NCBI GenBank assembly: GCA_017447645.1
Contig: JAFSNA010000142.1
Coordinates: forward strand, 1 to 64,000
Direction of reading: 5' to 3'
DNA length: 64,000 nucleotides
Source: Oscillospiraceae bacterium
Lineage (GTDB): Bacteria > Bacillota > Clostridia > Oscillospirales > Oscillospiraceae
Shown here: positions 1 to 6,658 of the stretch, piece by piece
Layout of the letters: every line of letters begins with the position of its first letter
How positions within the stretch are numbered: the first letter of the stretch is position 1
Program-made: the position numbers and the translations under genes
The notes under the pieces: generated by a model
Told to the model about the DNA's origin: nothing
The model's input: only the letters and a program-made list of their open reading frames with translations
Databases searched by the model: none

Positions 1-614
1 CCCTTGGTCTCCTCCCCTTCCTCCTCGACGTGCGGCGGTTCGGAAGAGCAGAGGACCTTCAGATGCTCGACGCCGCGGCGGCGCAGTTCTTTTCTCATAA
101 CGCGCGCGAGCGGATCGTTCGACGTGTCCGCGAGATCCGCGACACGCAGCGCCGTCGGGTCCAGCCGGTTGCCCGTGCCCATGCTGGAGATGATCGGAAC
201 GCCGAGCTCCCGCGCACGCAGCGTCAGCGCGAGCTTCGCGCTGACGGTGTCGATCGCGTCGATGATGTAATCGCAGCCCTCGAGCGGCAGCTCGCCCGCG
301 TTCTGCGCCGTAATGAAGAGCTCTCTCGTACAGATCCCGGCATCAGGATTGATGTCCCGGACGCGCCGCGCCGCCGCCTCGGTCTTGGGCATGCCGAGCG
401 TGGAATGCAGCGCGAGGATCTGGCGATTGAGGTTCGTGAGGGCAAGCGTGTCGCCGTCGATCAGTACAAAAGCGCCGACGCCGCCTCTGGCCAGGGCCTC
501 GAGGGCATAGCTGCCCACCCCGCCGAGGCCGATCACGGCCACACGGGCGCGCGCGAGCCTTTCCACGCCCTCCGTTCCGAGGAGCATCCTTGTTCTGGAA
601 AACTGATCCGTCAT
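1..614 (-). CDS. tcdA: tRNA threonylcarbamoyladenosine dehydratase TcdA, C-terminus cut by window edge
   Basis: E1-like ThiF/MoeB-family ATPase that cyclises t6A37 of ANN-decoding tRNAs to ct6A. About 204 residues are visible. Near residue 25 is the nucleotide-binding Rossmann loop VIGLGGVGSYALEAL, followed by the E1-type DGD and NLNRQ motifs and, further on, DAIDTVSAKLAL and SSMGTGNRLDP, typical of the TcdA/YgdL branch rather than ThiF or MoeB. The ATG at 614 follows GGAGGGATAGGC. The gene diverges from bioY, and the -35 boxes of the two promoters overlap. The C-terminus lies outside the window, so catalytic completeness cannot be judged. ThiF itself is the alternative, but no thiamine or molybdopterin genes are adjacent. 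Confidence 0.85.
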   Translation of the reverse strand, partial: MTDQFSRTRMLLGTEGVERLARARVAVIGLGGVGSYALEALARGGVGAFVLIDGDTLALTNLNRQILALHSTLGMPKTEAAARRVRDINPDAGICTRELFITAQNAGELPLEGCDYIIDAIDTVSAKLALTLRARELGVPIISSMGTGNRLDPTALRVADLADTSNDPLARVMRKELRRRGVEHLKVLCSSEPPHVEEEGEETK

Positions 615-642
615 GCCTATCCCTCCGCTTTATTCGCTTTTC

Positions 643-694
643 ATGATAGAGCAGCACGCGGCGACTTGTCAAGTCTCCCGCCATGTACTATAAT
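643..694. promoter_or_regulatory. Divergent overlapping promoters for tcdA and bioY
   Basis: Plus strand: TTGTCA (666-671), 17 bp, TATAAT (689-694), leading to bioY. Minus strand: TTGACA (672-667), 18 bp, TATCAT (648-643), leading to tcdA. The two -35 hexamers share the near-palindrome ACTTGTCAAGT, so polymerase should bind only one direction at a time. I see no obvious BirA operator. Confidence 0.65.
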
Positions 695-726
695 GGCCGC
701 AGTGATCGGCGAAGGAGGAGGAGAGG

Positions 727-1254
727 ATGAAACACAGCTTTTCGATACGCGACATGATCTACGTCTCGCTGATGGCGGTCGTGATCGCGCTCTGCTCCTG
801 GCTGAGCGTGCCGTCCGTCGTTCCCTTCACGATGCAGACCTTTGCCGTTTTCTGCGCGCTCCTGCTGCTCGGAGGAAAACGCGGCTTTTTCGCCGTGGGG
901 CTCTACATCCTGCTGGGCGTCTTCGGGCTGCCGGTCTTCTCCGGCTTCCGGGGCGGACTGGGCGTGCTGCTCGGGCCGACGGGCGGCTATATCCTCGGCT
1001 TTCTGCTCGCCGCGCTGCTGTACTGGCTGGGCGAGAAAAAACTCCACAGTCTGCTCCTGCTGATCCTGGGGCTGCTGCTGTGTTACCTTTTCGGCACGCT
1101 GTGGTTCGTATACGTCTACTCCGCCGACGGCAAAGAGCTGGGCTTCGGGGCGGCGCTGGGGCTTTGTGTCGTGCCCTATCTGATCCCGGACGCGATCAAG
1201 TTGCTGCTCGCCTTTGTGCTGGCGCGAAGGGTAAAGAAGGCTGTCACGCTGTAA
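727..1254 (+). CDS. bioY: Biotin ECF transporter S component BioY
   Basis: Membrane substrate-binding subunit for biotin uptake, which normally docks on a shared EcfAAT energising module. The 175 residues carry five to six hydrophobic segments. Family signatures are visible: VPFTMQTFAVFCALLLLG near residue 34, then GLPVFSGFRGG and LLGPTGGYILGF around residues 75-100. Length is usual for BioY. The ATG follows GGAGGAGGAGAGG. No ecfA/T or biotin-synthesis gene is nearby, so it probably relies on an ECF module elsewhere and the cell may be a biotin auxotroph (inference). The gene ends at a bidirectional terminator shared with the convergent DUF4015 gene. Confidence 0.93.
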   Translation: MKHSFSIRDMIYVSLMAVVIALCSWLSVPSVVPFTMQTFAVFCALLLLGGKRGFFAVGLYILLGVFGLPVFSGFRGGLGVLLGPTGGYILGFLLAALLYWLGEKKLHSLLLLILGLLLCYLFGTLWFVYVYSADGKELGFGAALGLCVVPYLIPDAIKLLLAFVLARRVKKAVTL

Positions 1255-1260
1255 AGCGGC

Positions 1261-1297
1261 AAAAAAAGAAACGCTGCGGCGCAGCGTTTCTTTTTTT
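1261..1297. terminator. Bidirectional terminator between bioY and the DUF4015 gene
   Basis: Perfect 17-bp inverted repeat (1261-1277 with 1281-1297) with a three-base loop. It starts with A7 and ends with T7, so it works as a U-tract hairpin in either direction between convergent genes. Confidence 0.9.
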
Positions 1298-1299
1298 GC

Positions 1300-2451
1300 T
1301 TACTCTTCCTGGTCGATCAGCACCCAGGAGATCTTGTCGGGGTTGTCCGGCAGGTAATTCACAACGACGGGGACGAAGCGCCGCGCCGCGTCCGCTTCGC
1401 TGATCGAGTGCGTCACGTCCTGCAGATTGTAGGTATAGGTGCCGCGGTCGGTCTCGTAATACACGCGGTCGAACAGCTTGAAGAACAGCGGTGTGTTCTG
1501 GCCCGTGCCCTTGTCGGTCTTGACGAGAGAAACGGGCGTATAGCTGTAGATCGACAGCGCCTTGCCCTCCGGCCGGTCGGCCAGGCGCTGGGCCACCGTG
1601 ACGGCGAAGCCGCAGATGCCTCCCTCGGTGCTCGGCGTCGTGGACATTTCGGCGTTGTAGAGGAATTCGACCTCTCCCTTCTCCGGATCCGGGACCGGAT
1701 GGCGCAGATCGGCCAGCACGACCTCGTCAAAGCCGATGTCGTACAGCTCCAGCGCCATCTCGACCACATAGTCGCGCACTTTCTGACTGTAGGGGTCGAG
1801 CCACATCCCGGTCTCGTCGTAATAGTTCATGCCCGAGGCGGTCTTGAGCGCGACGAGCGTGCTGTAGGCGGGATAGCGCTCGTCCACGCAGCAGCTGATC
1901 TTCGCCACAAGATAGACGTTCTTTTCCTTGAGCATGTCCACATAGCGCTGGATCGAGTTGGTCACTTCGTTTTCGATCGACAGGCCGTAGCCCTCGGCCG
2001 CCCTGGAGTGGGAATACCACATCAGATTGCCGCTGCGGGGCTTCATCTCGATCATCAGCGCGTTGCCGGTCTGCAGACGGGCGGCGTATTCCTCCAGCTT
2101 GTCGAGGGTGATGTTCTCGTGCGGGACATAGATCGCGCGCACGGCCTTGACGTCGGTGCGGGCGATCGGCTGGATGCTGGAATAGTCCGGCTGGTCGAAG
2201 CTGATCTTGGCCGTGGTATATTCGAGCGTCACTTCCTCTTCTCCGGATGCTCCGCCGGAGGACGAGACGCTCTCTCCCTCCAGGAAGGGCAGAACGACCT
2301 TGACGTCGTCCTTTGTGATGACGGCGTACTTCTGCATGCTGTAAAAGAGCACCACCAACAGCGCGATCAGCGCGACCGCCACGGCGACGGGAACGTAATA
2401 ATGGCTTTTTCTCTTTTTGCTGCCTTTATAGAATTCCGCGTTTCTGGCCAT
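1300..2451 (-). CDS. Membrane-anchored DUF4015 putative glycosyl-hydrolase-fold protein
   Basis: 383 residues: a basic N-terminus (residues 1-16), one membrane segment (about 18-40) and an extracytoplasmic domain. The core resembles the DUF4015 putative glycosidase family with a TIM-barrel-like pattern: AIYVPHENITLDKLEEYA, then NALMIEMKPRSGNLMWYS, then VYLVAKISCCVDERYPAY, and GFDEVVLADLRHPVPDPEKG, where family members usually carry an acidic active-site cluster. Substrate is unknown. It starts 7 bases after rpiB with GAGGAG upstream of the ATG, so the two are probably cotranscribed. DUF4015 membership is from motif memory, not a search. Confidence 0.75.
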   Translation of the reverse strand: MARNAEFYKGSKKRKSHYYVPVAVAVALIALLVVLFYSMQKYAVITKDDVKVVLPFLEGESVSSSGGASGEEEVTLEYTTAKISFDQPDYSSIQPIARTDVKAVRAIYVPHENITLDKLEEYAARLQTGNALMIEMKPRSGNLMWYSHSRAAEGYGLSIENEVTNSIQRYVDMLKEKNVYLVAKISCCVDERYPAYSTLVALKTASGMNYYDETGMWLDPYSQKVRDYVVEMALELYDIGFDEVVLADLRHPVPDPEKGEVEFLYNAEMSTTPSTEGGICGFAVTVAQRLADRPEGKALSIYSYTPVSLVKTDKGTGQNTPLFFKLFDRVYYETDRGTYTYNLQDVTHSISEADAARRFVPVVVNYLPDNPDKISWVLIDQEE

Positions 2452-2458
2452 GGAAATC

Positions 2459-2887
2459 TTACTCCTCTATCATGGAGATCCTGCGAAGATGGCGCTCGTC
2501 GCCGGAAAAGGGCGTATCGAGGAAGGTGTCGACGATCTTCAGCGCAAGGCCGGGGCCGGTGACGCGCGCCCCGAGCGTGAGAATGTTGGCGTCGTTGTGC
2601 AGACGCGTCGCCTCGGCGGAGAAGCAGTCGCCGCAGAGGGCGGCGCGGATGCCCCGGATCTTGTTGGCCGTGATCGAAACGCCGATGCCCGTGCCGCAGA
2701 TGAGGATGCCCCTGTCGCACTCGCCCGACGCGACGGCCTTTGCGACCGCCCTGGCATAGATGGGATAGTCGCAGCTGTCCGGAGTGTAGGTGCCGAAGTT
2801 TTTGTATGCCAGGCCGCGCTTTTCGAGGTGGGCCATGATCTCCTGCTTCAGATCAAATCCGCCGTGGTCGCTTCCGATCGCTATCAT
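2459..2887 (-). CDS. rpiB: Ribose-5-phosphate isomerase B
   Basis: Interconverts ribulose-5-phosphate and ribose-5-phosphate in the non-oxidative pentose phosphate pathway. The 142 residues match the LacAB/RpiB family: IAIGSDHGGFDLKQ at the N-terminus, YPIYARAVAKAV, then ILICGTGIGVSITANKIRGIRAAL with the active-site Cys and anion loop, and HNDANILTLGAR. Length is normal. The ATG at 2887 follows GGGGGA at a suitable distance. It is first in a two-gene unit with the DUF4015 gene. Confidence 0.95.
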   Translation of the reverse strand: MIAIGSDHGGFDLKQEIMAHLEKRGLAYKNFGTYTPDSCDYPIYARAVAKAVASGECDRGILICGTGIGVSITANKIRGIRAALCGDCFSAEATRLHNDANILTLGARVTGPGLALKIVDTFLDTPFSGDERHLRRISMIEE

Positions 2888-2929
2888 GATCGTGTTCCCC
2901 CGTTTTGTGTCGTATTTGCTAACTTTATT

Positions 2930-2958
2930 ATTTTATCATTATAACCGGAAAGTATCAA
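2930..2958 (-). promoter_or_regulatory. Promoter for rpiB
   Basis: On the minus strand TTGATA (2958-2953), 17 bp, TAAAAT (2935-2930), about 45 bases before the rpiB ATG in an AT-rich gap. Confidence 0.5.
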
Positions 2959-2962
2959 GTAC

Positions 2963-2992
2963 GAAAAACGCGGCAGGGTCTCCCCTGCCGCG
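2963..2992. repeat. Hairpin A: left inverted copy bounding the 3161-3676 gene, leftward terminator
   Basis: Ten-base GC stem (2969-2978 with 2983-2992) with loop TCTC. The five A at 2964-2968 become a U-tract after the hairpin when read leftward, so it should end leftward transcripts leaving the membrane gene. The 29 bases from 2963 recur in inverted orientation at 3697-3725, differing only in the four loop bases. Confidence 0.8.
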
Positions 2993-3014
2993 CATGACTG
3001 CAAAGAAATATTTC

Positions 3015-3100
3015 TGTCATTCTGAGCGCAGCGAAGAATCTGACGATCCATGACTTCCGCGTTTTTTAGATTCTTCGTCGCTTCGCTCCTCAGAATGACA
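3015..3100. repeat. Imperfect palindrome, MITE-like interspersed repeat
   Basis: The left arm 3015-3041 (TGTCATTCTGAGCGCAGCGA...) is matched in reverse complement by 3068-3100 (...CGCTCCTCAGAATGACA), with a few extra bases in the right arm and a 26-base middle. The CATTCTGAG...GAAGAATC motif is one I recognise as a dispersed palindromic repeat in many bacterial genomes (from memory). It has no coding capacity and lies between hairpin A and the membrane gene. Confidence 0.7.
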
Positions 3101-3160
3101 TACTTTTTTTCTGATTATTCCAGGATTCTCTGCCGCGATGGCATAGCTTTTTTATTCATT

Positions 3161-3676
3161 CTACCATCGCCCGTAGCAATAATGATGCTCCACAATATAT
3201 GTAAGAATCGTTGTGATAACATTGGCGGTAATGATAGTCCAAAGCAAGCGTTTCCGTCTTTCGGTATCTTTTTTCAGCATGCCATACACGAGCGGCAATT
3301 CAACTGCAAGCGTTATCAGCAAATATCCGATCCCCACCGTAAAAACCGGTATGCGCTCCAAAAAATAGGCATACGTGGGGTAAATATGCTCATCGGAAAA
3401 AATCATCCAATTGAGGAGATACGGCGCCAGAAACGATAACAAATTTGCCAGCGAGATGAAGCAGAATACCTTTCCGATCCGATGAACCTTTCCCACAAGC
3501 ACAACGGCTGCCGTCTCGATGATCAGCGTCATGGCGATCACGTAGGGCAGCACATCGTAAGGGCGTGTCTCCGAAATCCAGTGCCATGACGAATTTGCAT
3601 ATATCGGCACGACAAGCAGCGCAGAAAGCAATCCAACTGCAAGTCCAACAGACGAATAATGATACTTTCTGTCCAT
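3161..3676 (-). CDS. Small polytopic membrane protein, unknown function, AT-rich
   Basis: 171 residues starting MDRKYHYSS. The ATG at 3676 has AAGGAG eight bases upstream. A longer in-frame reading from 3727 would place hairpin B inside the coding sequence and is rejected. About five hydrophobic segments are visible (roughly residues 10-28, 42-60, 68-92, 106-127, 140-160), with charged KKDTERRKR before the last. No family motif recognised. Base composition is visibly more AT-rich than neighbouring genes, and the gene sits between two inverted hairpins and beside a palindromic repeat, which suggests transfer as a cassette (inference). Confidence 0.7.
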   Translation of the reverse strand: MDRKYHYSSVGLAVGLLSALLVVPIYANSSWHWISETRPYDVLPYVIAMTLIIETAAVVLVGKVHRIGKVFCFISLANLLSFLAPYLLNWMIFSDEHIYPTYAYFLERIPVFTVGIGYLLITLAVELPLVYGMLKKDTERRKRLLWTIITANVITTILTYIVEHHYCYGRW

Positions 3677-3696
3677 TCTTTCTCCTTTTGAATGAA

Positions 3697-3725
3697 GCGG
3701 CAGGGTCTCCCCTGCCGCGTTTTTC
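3697..3725. repeat. Hairpin B: right inverted copy bounding the 3161-3676 gene, rightward terminator
   Basis: Nine-base GC stem (3697-3705 with 3710-3718) with loop TCTC followed by T5 (3720-3724), so it can terminate rightward transcription. It is the reverse-oriented partner of 2963-2991. The U-tracts of both copies point outward from the enclosed gene. Confidence 0.8.
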
Positions 3726-3736
3726 ATCAGTTCCGG

Positions 3737-5044
3737 TCAGATCATGATGCCGCGCTGCTTCGCCTCAAAAGCAAGCTGGTCGCGGAAATCGGGGTGCGCG
3801 ATGGCGATGAGCTGACGCGTCCGGCTGGCCAGGCTTTGGCCGCGCAGATGTGCCACACCGTACTCGGTGACGATGTAGTCCACGTCGTTCTTACTCGTCG
3901 TGCAGACCGCGCCGGGCGTAAGGGTGGACTTGATCTTGCTGATCGCGCCGCCCTTGGCCGTGGAGGAGAAGGCGATAAAGCTCTTGCCGCCTCTCGACTG
4001 CGTTGCGCCGCGGACATAGTCGATCTGTCCGCCGGAGCCCGACATGTGCTTCGTTCCGACGCTTTCGGCGCAGACCTGACCCCAGAAGTCCACCTCGAGG
4101 GCAGCGTTGATGGAGATCATGTTGTCGTTGCGGCAGATGACGTTCGGGTCGTTGACGTAGTCCACCGGCATGAGCGCGATGGCCGGATTGTCGTTGATGT
4201 AGTCGTAAATACGCTGTGAGCCGAAGGCGAAGGTCGTGACCGACACGCCGCGGTGGATCTGCTTTTTGCTGTTGTTGACCGCGCCGCACTCGATCAGCTC
4301 GACCATCGAGTCGGTGAACATCTCGGTGTGAATGCCGAGGTCGTGCTTGGATTTGAGCGCCATGCCCGTCGCGTCGGGGATCGCGCCGATGCCCAGCTGG
4401 ATGCAGGCCCCGTCGGGGATCAGCTCGGCGATATAGCCGCCGATGGTGCGGCTCGTCTCGTCGATGTTCGCCGCGGGCAGCACCGGCAGCTTCATGTTGT
4501 TTTCGATGATGCCGTCCACCTGACTGACATGGATCTGCAGTCCGCAGACCGCGCGGGGCTGGCAATCGTTCACCTCGACAAAAATGCGCTTGGATTTCTC
4601 GATCATGGCCTCGCTGTAGGACGAAACGCAGCCGAGCGAGAAATAGCCGTGCTCGTCCATCGGCGAGACGGAGACGCAGAACACGTCATAATCATAAAAC
4701 CGGCGGATCAGACCGGGGATGTCGCGGTAGTAGTTCGGGATAAAGTCGGCAAAGCCGGCGTTGATCGCCTTTCTGGCCCCGCCGCCCGCAAACCAGGACA
4801 CGCCGTTGATCTTTCCGTCCAGGGACTTGTCCGCATAGAATTCCAGCGGGTACACGTCAAGCAGCGTCTGCACCTTGACGTCTCTGAGCTCTCCCGCCGC
4901 CGCTCTCGCTGCGAGCGCGCTCATGATCGCCGGGGTATGCGCCGTGGCGGCGTCCATACCGATGACCCAGCCGCTTTCCACTCTCGCTGCCAGAGAGGCG
5001 GCGTCCGTCAGCTTCTGTCTGTACTGCTCGGGATAGTCGTTCAT
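3737..5044 (-). CDS. 4-hydroxybutyrate/butyryl-type acetyl-CoA:carboxylate CoA-transferase
   Basis: Class I CoA-transferase of the acetyl-CoA hydrolase/4-hydroxybutyrate CoA-transferase family; moves CoA between acetyl-CoA and a short-chain acid in fermentation. The 435 residues show LQLGIGAIPDA-like IQLGIGAIPDATG, LGIHTEMFTDSM with the expected catalytic Glu, MSGSGGQIDYVRGA, and near the C-terminus VDYIVTEYGVAHLRG and IAHPDFRDQL. I prefer the ATG at 5044, preceded by GGAGG six bases away; a TTG at 5059 would overlap the yabR stop codon. It follows yabR by 11 bases, so it may be read through from the spore/division operon. Exact acid substrate (butyrate, 4-hydroxybutyrate, other) cannot be told from sequence. 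Confidence 0.85.
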   Translation of the reverse strand: MNDYPEQYRQKLTDAASLAARVESGWVIGMDAATAHTPAIMSALAARAAAGELRDVKVQTLLDVYPLEFYADKSLDGKINGVSWFAGGGARKAINAGFADFIPNYYRDIPGLIRRFYDYDVFCVSVSPMDEHGYFSLGCVSSYSEAMIEKSKRIFVEVNDCQPRAVCGLQIHVSQVDGIIENNMKLPVLPAANIDETSRTIGGYIAELIPDGACIQLGIGAIPDATGMALKSKHDLGIHTEMFTDSMVELIECGAVNNSKKQIHRGVSVTTFAFGSQRIYDYINDNPAIALMPVDYVNDPNVICRNDNMISINAALEVDFWGQVCAESVGTKHMSGSGGQIDYVRGATQSRGGKSFIAFSSTAKGGAISKIKSTLTPGAVCTTSKNDVDYIVTEYGVAHLRGQSLASRTRQLIAIAHPDFRDQLAFEAKQRGIMI

Positions 5045-5055
5045 GTTTTCCTCCG

Positions 5056-5508
5056 TCAATGTTTTCTGCCTCGGCGCGGACGGTCGGCATACAGGCGGTT
5101 GTCCGCGATGCGGCTGTCCGACTCCTGCATGAATTTTTTGAGCTTGTCCTCAAACTCCTGGTTCTCGCTGCGCGGGGCCACCTCGCCCGTCCGGGGCGCG
5201 GGATTCTCACGCGGCCGCTCGTTCTCCGGCCTGCGCGGGGCGCGCGGAGCTCTGGCGGGCGCAGCCGCGTTCTGCTCCTCCGCCCGTTTGATCGAAAGAT
5301 TGATCTTGCCGTCCTCGCTGATGTTCAGCACGCGCACCTTAACGCTCTGACCCACCTGAACGAATTCGGCGATATCAGAGACATAGGCGTTTGCGATCTC
5401 GGAAATGTGTACGAGCCCGCTCTTGCCCTCCGGCAGCAGCACGAACGCGCCGAACTTTGCGATACTGGTGACCTTGCCTTCCACAACGGATCCGATTTCC
5501 AGTGCCAT
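5056..5508 (-). CDS. yabR: S1-domain RNA-binding protein YabR
   Basis: 150 residues: an S1 RNA-binding fold (residues 1-75; IGSVVEGKVTSIAKFGAFV, SGLVHISEIA, VKVRVLNISEDGKINLSIK) followed by a low-complexity Ala/Pro/Arg linker and a basic tail ending RPRRGRKH. This matches YabR of Bacillus. Its place directly after divIC is the conserved Firmicutes order yabP-yabQ-divIC-yabR. The ATG at 5508 has AGAGGG upstream and lies 2 bases from the divIC stop. Probably binds RNA or ribosomes; exact role unknown. Confidence 0.85.
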   Translation of the reverse strand: MALEIGSVVEGKVTSIAKFGAFVLLPEGKSGLVHISEIANAYVSDIAEFVQVGQSVKVRVLNISEDGKINLSIKRAEEQNAAAPARAPRAPRRPENERPRENPAPRTGEVAPRSENQEFEDKLKKFMQESDSRIADNRLYADRPRRGRKH

Positions 5509-5509
5509 A

Positions 5510-5851
5510 CTATCCCTCTTTATCTTCAGCATTGGTAAAGTAAAAAATTGTTTCGTCCGGCAAGACAAGTCCCAGCCGTTCACGCGCCAATTTTTCGATC
5601 TCACGGTCATCCGGCGGGGAATCCAGCGCGCGCTCGAGCGCGGCCGACTCCTCCCGAAGCGCCTGCACCTCCGAACAGAGCGTTCGGCGTGCCTCTTCCG
5701 CCTCCTCCAACAGACTTTTGACGACGCAGAAGCGTACCAATCCGTACGCCAGCAGCGCCGCGATCACAATCGAGATGAATCTGGACCCGGCTTTGTCCCA
5801 CACGGGTCCGCAAGCTCTGAAACAATTTATAATATAGCTTACTCCTTTCAA
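5510..5851 (-). CDS. divIC: Septum formation initiator DivIC/FtsB family
   Basis: Bitopic divisome protein that forms a complex with FtsL and DivIB at the septum. Up to 113 residues: short cytoplasmic part, one membrane segment (ISIVIAALLAYGLVRFCVV, about 26-44), then a coiled coil rich in Glu/Leu (LLEEAEEARRTLCSEVQAL) and the family's ARERLGLVLPDE motif near the C-terminus. The start is uncertain: TTG at 5851 gives the longest frame, GTG at 5803 the next; no ATG is in frame upstream of the membrane segment. Position between yabQ and yabR supports the call. Confidence 0.85.
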   Translation of the reverse strand: MKGVSYIINCFRACGPVWDKAGSRFISIVIAALLAYGLVRFCVVKSLLEEAEEARRTLCSEVQALREESAALERALDSPPDDREIEKLARERLGLVLPDETIFYFTNAEDKEG

Positions 5852-5863
5852 AAAGGGAAGTGT

Positions 5864-6208
5864 TTATTTCTCTTTTTTCTTCTCTTTTTTGAATATTATC
5901 GCGCATTTTTCCCTGCAAATTCCAAAAAATGGTGTTATCGAGGGGCTGACGCCGAAGAGATAGAGCGCAAAGACGGCGAGGAAGGCAAAGGGCTCCCAGA
6001 ATCCGGGGCGTCCGCCGCAGAAGACCATGCCCGTCAGGAACATCGCGCCGGTGCAGAAAAGGCAGAACACGAGGTCGCAGATCACGCCGCGGGCTCGTCC
6101 GCCGCCGCGGCGTACCGTCCTGAGCAGATCGTACAGCAGCCCGGCCAGCAGCGCGCACAGCGCCGAGGCCGCGATGGAAATCATTTGTGCGCCGATCGCC
6201 ACGCCCAT
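5864..6208 (-). CDS. yabQ: Spore cortex biosynthesis protein YabQ
   Basis: 114 residues with four hydrophobic segments (about 8-28, 40-62, 66-95) and a very basic C-terminus ending KKEKKKEK. The AGLLYDLLRTVRR motif after the first segment and the size fit the YabQ family, which is needed for cortex formation in B. subtilis. The ATG at 6208 begins 3 bases after the yabP stop, indicating translational coupling. Function by family knowledge and gene order. Confidence 0.8.
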   Translation of the reverse strand: MGVAIGAQMISIAASALCALLAGLLYDLLRTVRRGGGRARGVICDLVFCLFCTGAMFLTGMVFCGGRPGFWEPFAFLAVFALYLFGVSPSITPFFGICREKCAIIFKKEKKKEK

Positions 6209-6211
6209 GCG

Positions 6212-6499
6212 CTATCCGAAAAGGCGCTTCCAGAGCGACGAGGCGGCCGCCGTCTCTTCATAACACAGCTCGCAGATCCGTCCGCGAAGCTCCAGCAGCC
6301 CCGCGTCCAGGTCGATCTTGTCGATATGCAGCGCCTCGCCGCGGATCGAGAGCTCTCCCATGTCCGTGGAAAGGACGATCAGATTCTCATCGAAACCGCT
6401 CACGTCGCTCACGCCCGTCAGACGGAGCTTTTCGCGGTTTTCCATCTGGAGGGAGTGCGGACGCGCCAGCGCCTCCTCCCCCTTGCCGTTCATGCTCAT
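6212..6499 (-). CDS. yabP: Sporulation protein YabP (YabP/YqfC family)
   Basis: 95 residues with the YabP/YqfC pattern: HSLQMENREKLRLTGVSDV, then FDENLIVLSTDMGELSIRG and LHIDKIDLDAGLLELRGRI. YabP is a mother-cell protein involved in spore coat/cortex assembly. The ATG at 6499 has AGAGGTG upstream; a second ATG two codons later is possible. First gene of the yabP-yabQ-divIC-yabR unit. Upstream on the minus strand ATAAAT and GATATATT lie 14 bases apart, a loose resemblance to sporulation-sigma promoters (low confidence). Confidence 0.85.
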   Translation of the reverse strand: MSMNGKGEEALARPHSLQMENREKLRLTGVSDVSGFDENLIVLSTDMGELSIRGEALHIDKIDLDAGLLELRGRICELCYEETAAASSLWKRLFG

Positions 6500-6570
6500 G
6501 CCATCACCTCTATCCTAATATATCGGCGGGAAGCACGATTTATGTCCGCTTCAAAGCCGGAGGATTGCGA

Positions 6571-6599
6571 TTGACTTTTTTCTGCGCGCTTGGTACTAT
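6571..6599 (+). promoter_or_regulatory. Promoter for malQ
   Basis: TTGACT (6571-6576), 17 bp, TACTAT (6594-6599), 60 bases before the malQ ATG. Confidence 0.6.
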
Positions 6600-6658
6600 T
6601 ATTTTTTGGAAAGGTTCTGTTTCTTTCCGCACTTGATCTACAGAAAGAAGGATCGCTC

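Noticed and set aside
572..726. A biotin-responsive riboswitch or clear BirA operator before bioY
   Set aside because: Only a promoter and ribosome-binding site are visible; no structured leader or BirA-type palindrome was recognised.
3677..3727. An N-terminal extension of the membrane gene at 3161-3676
   Set aside because: It would translate hairpin B; the ATG at 3676 has a proper Shine-Dalgarno and begins the hydrophobic protein.
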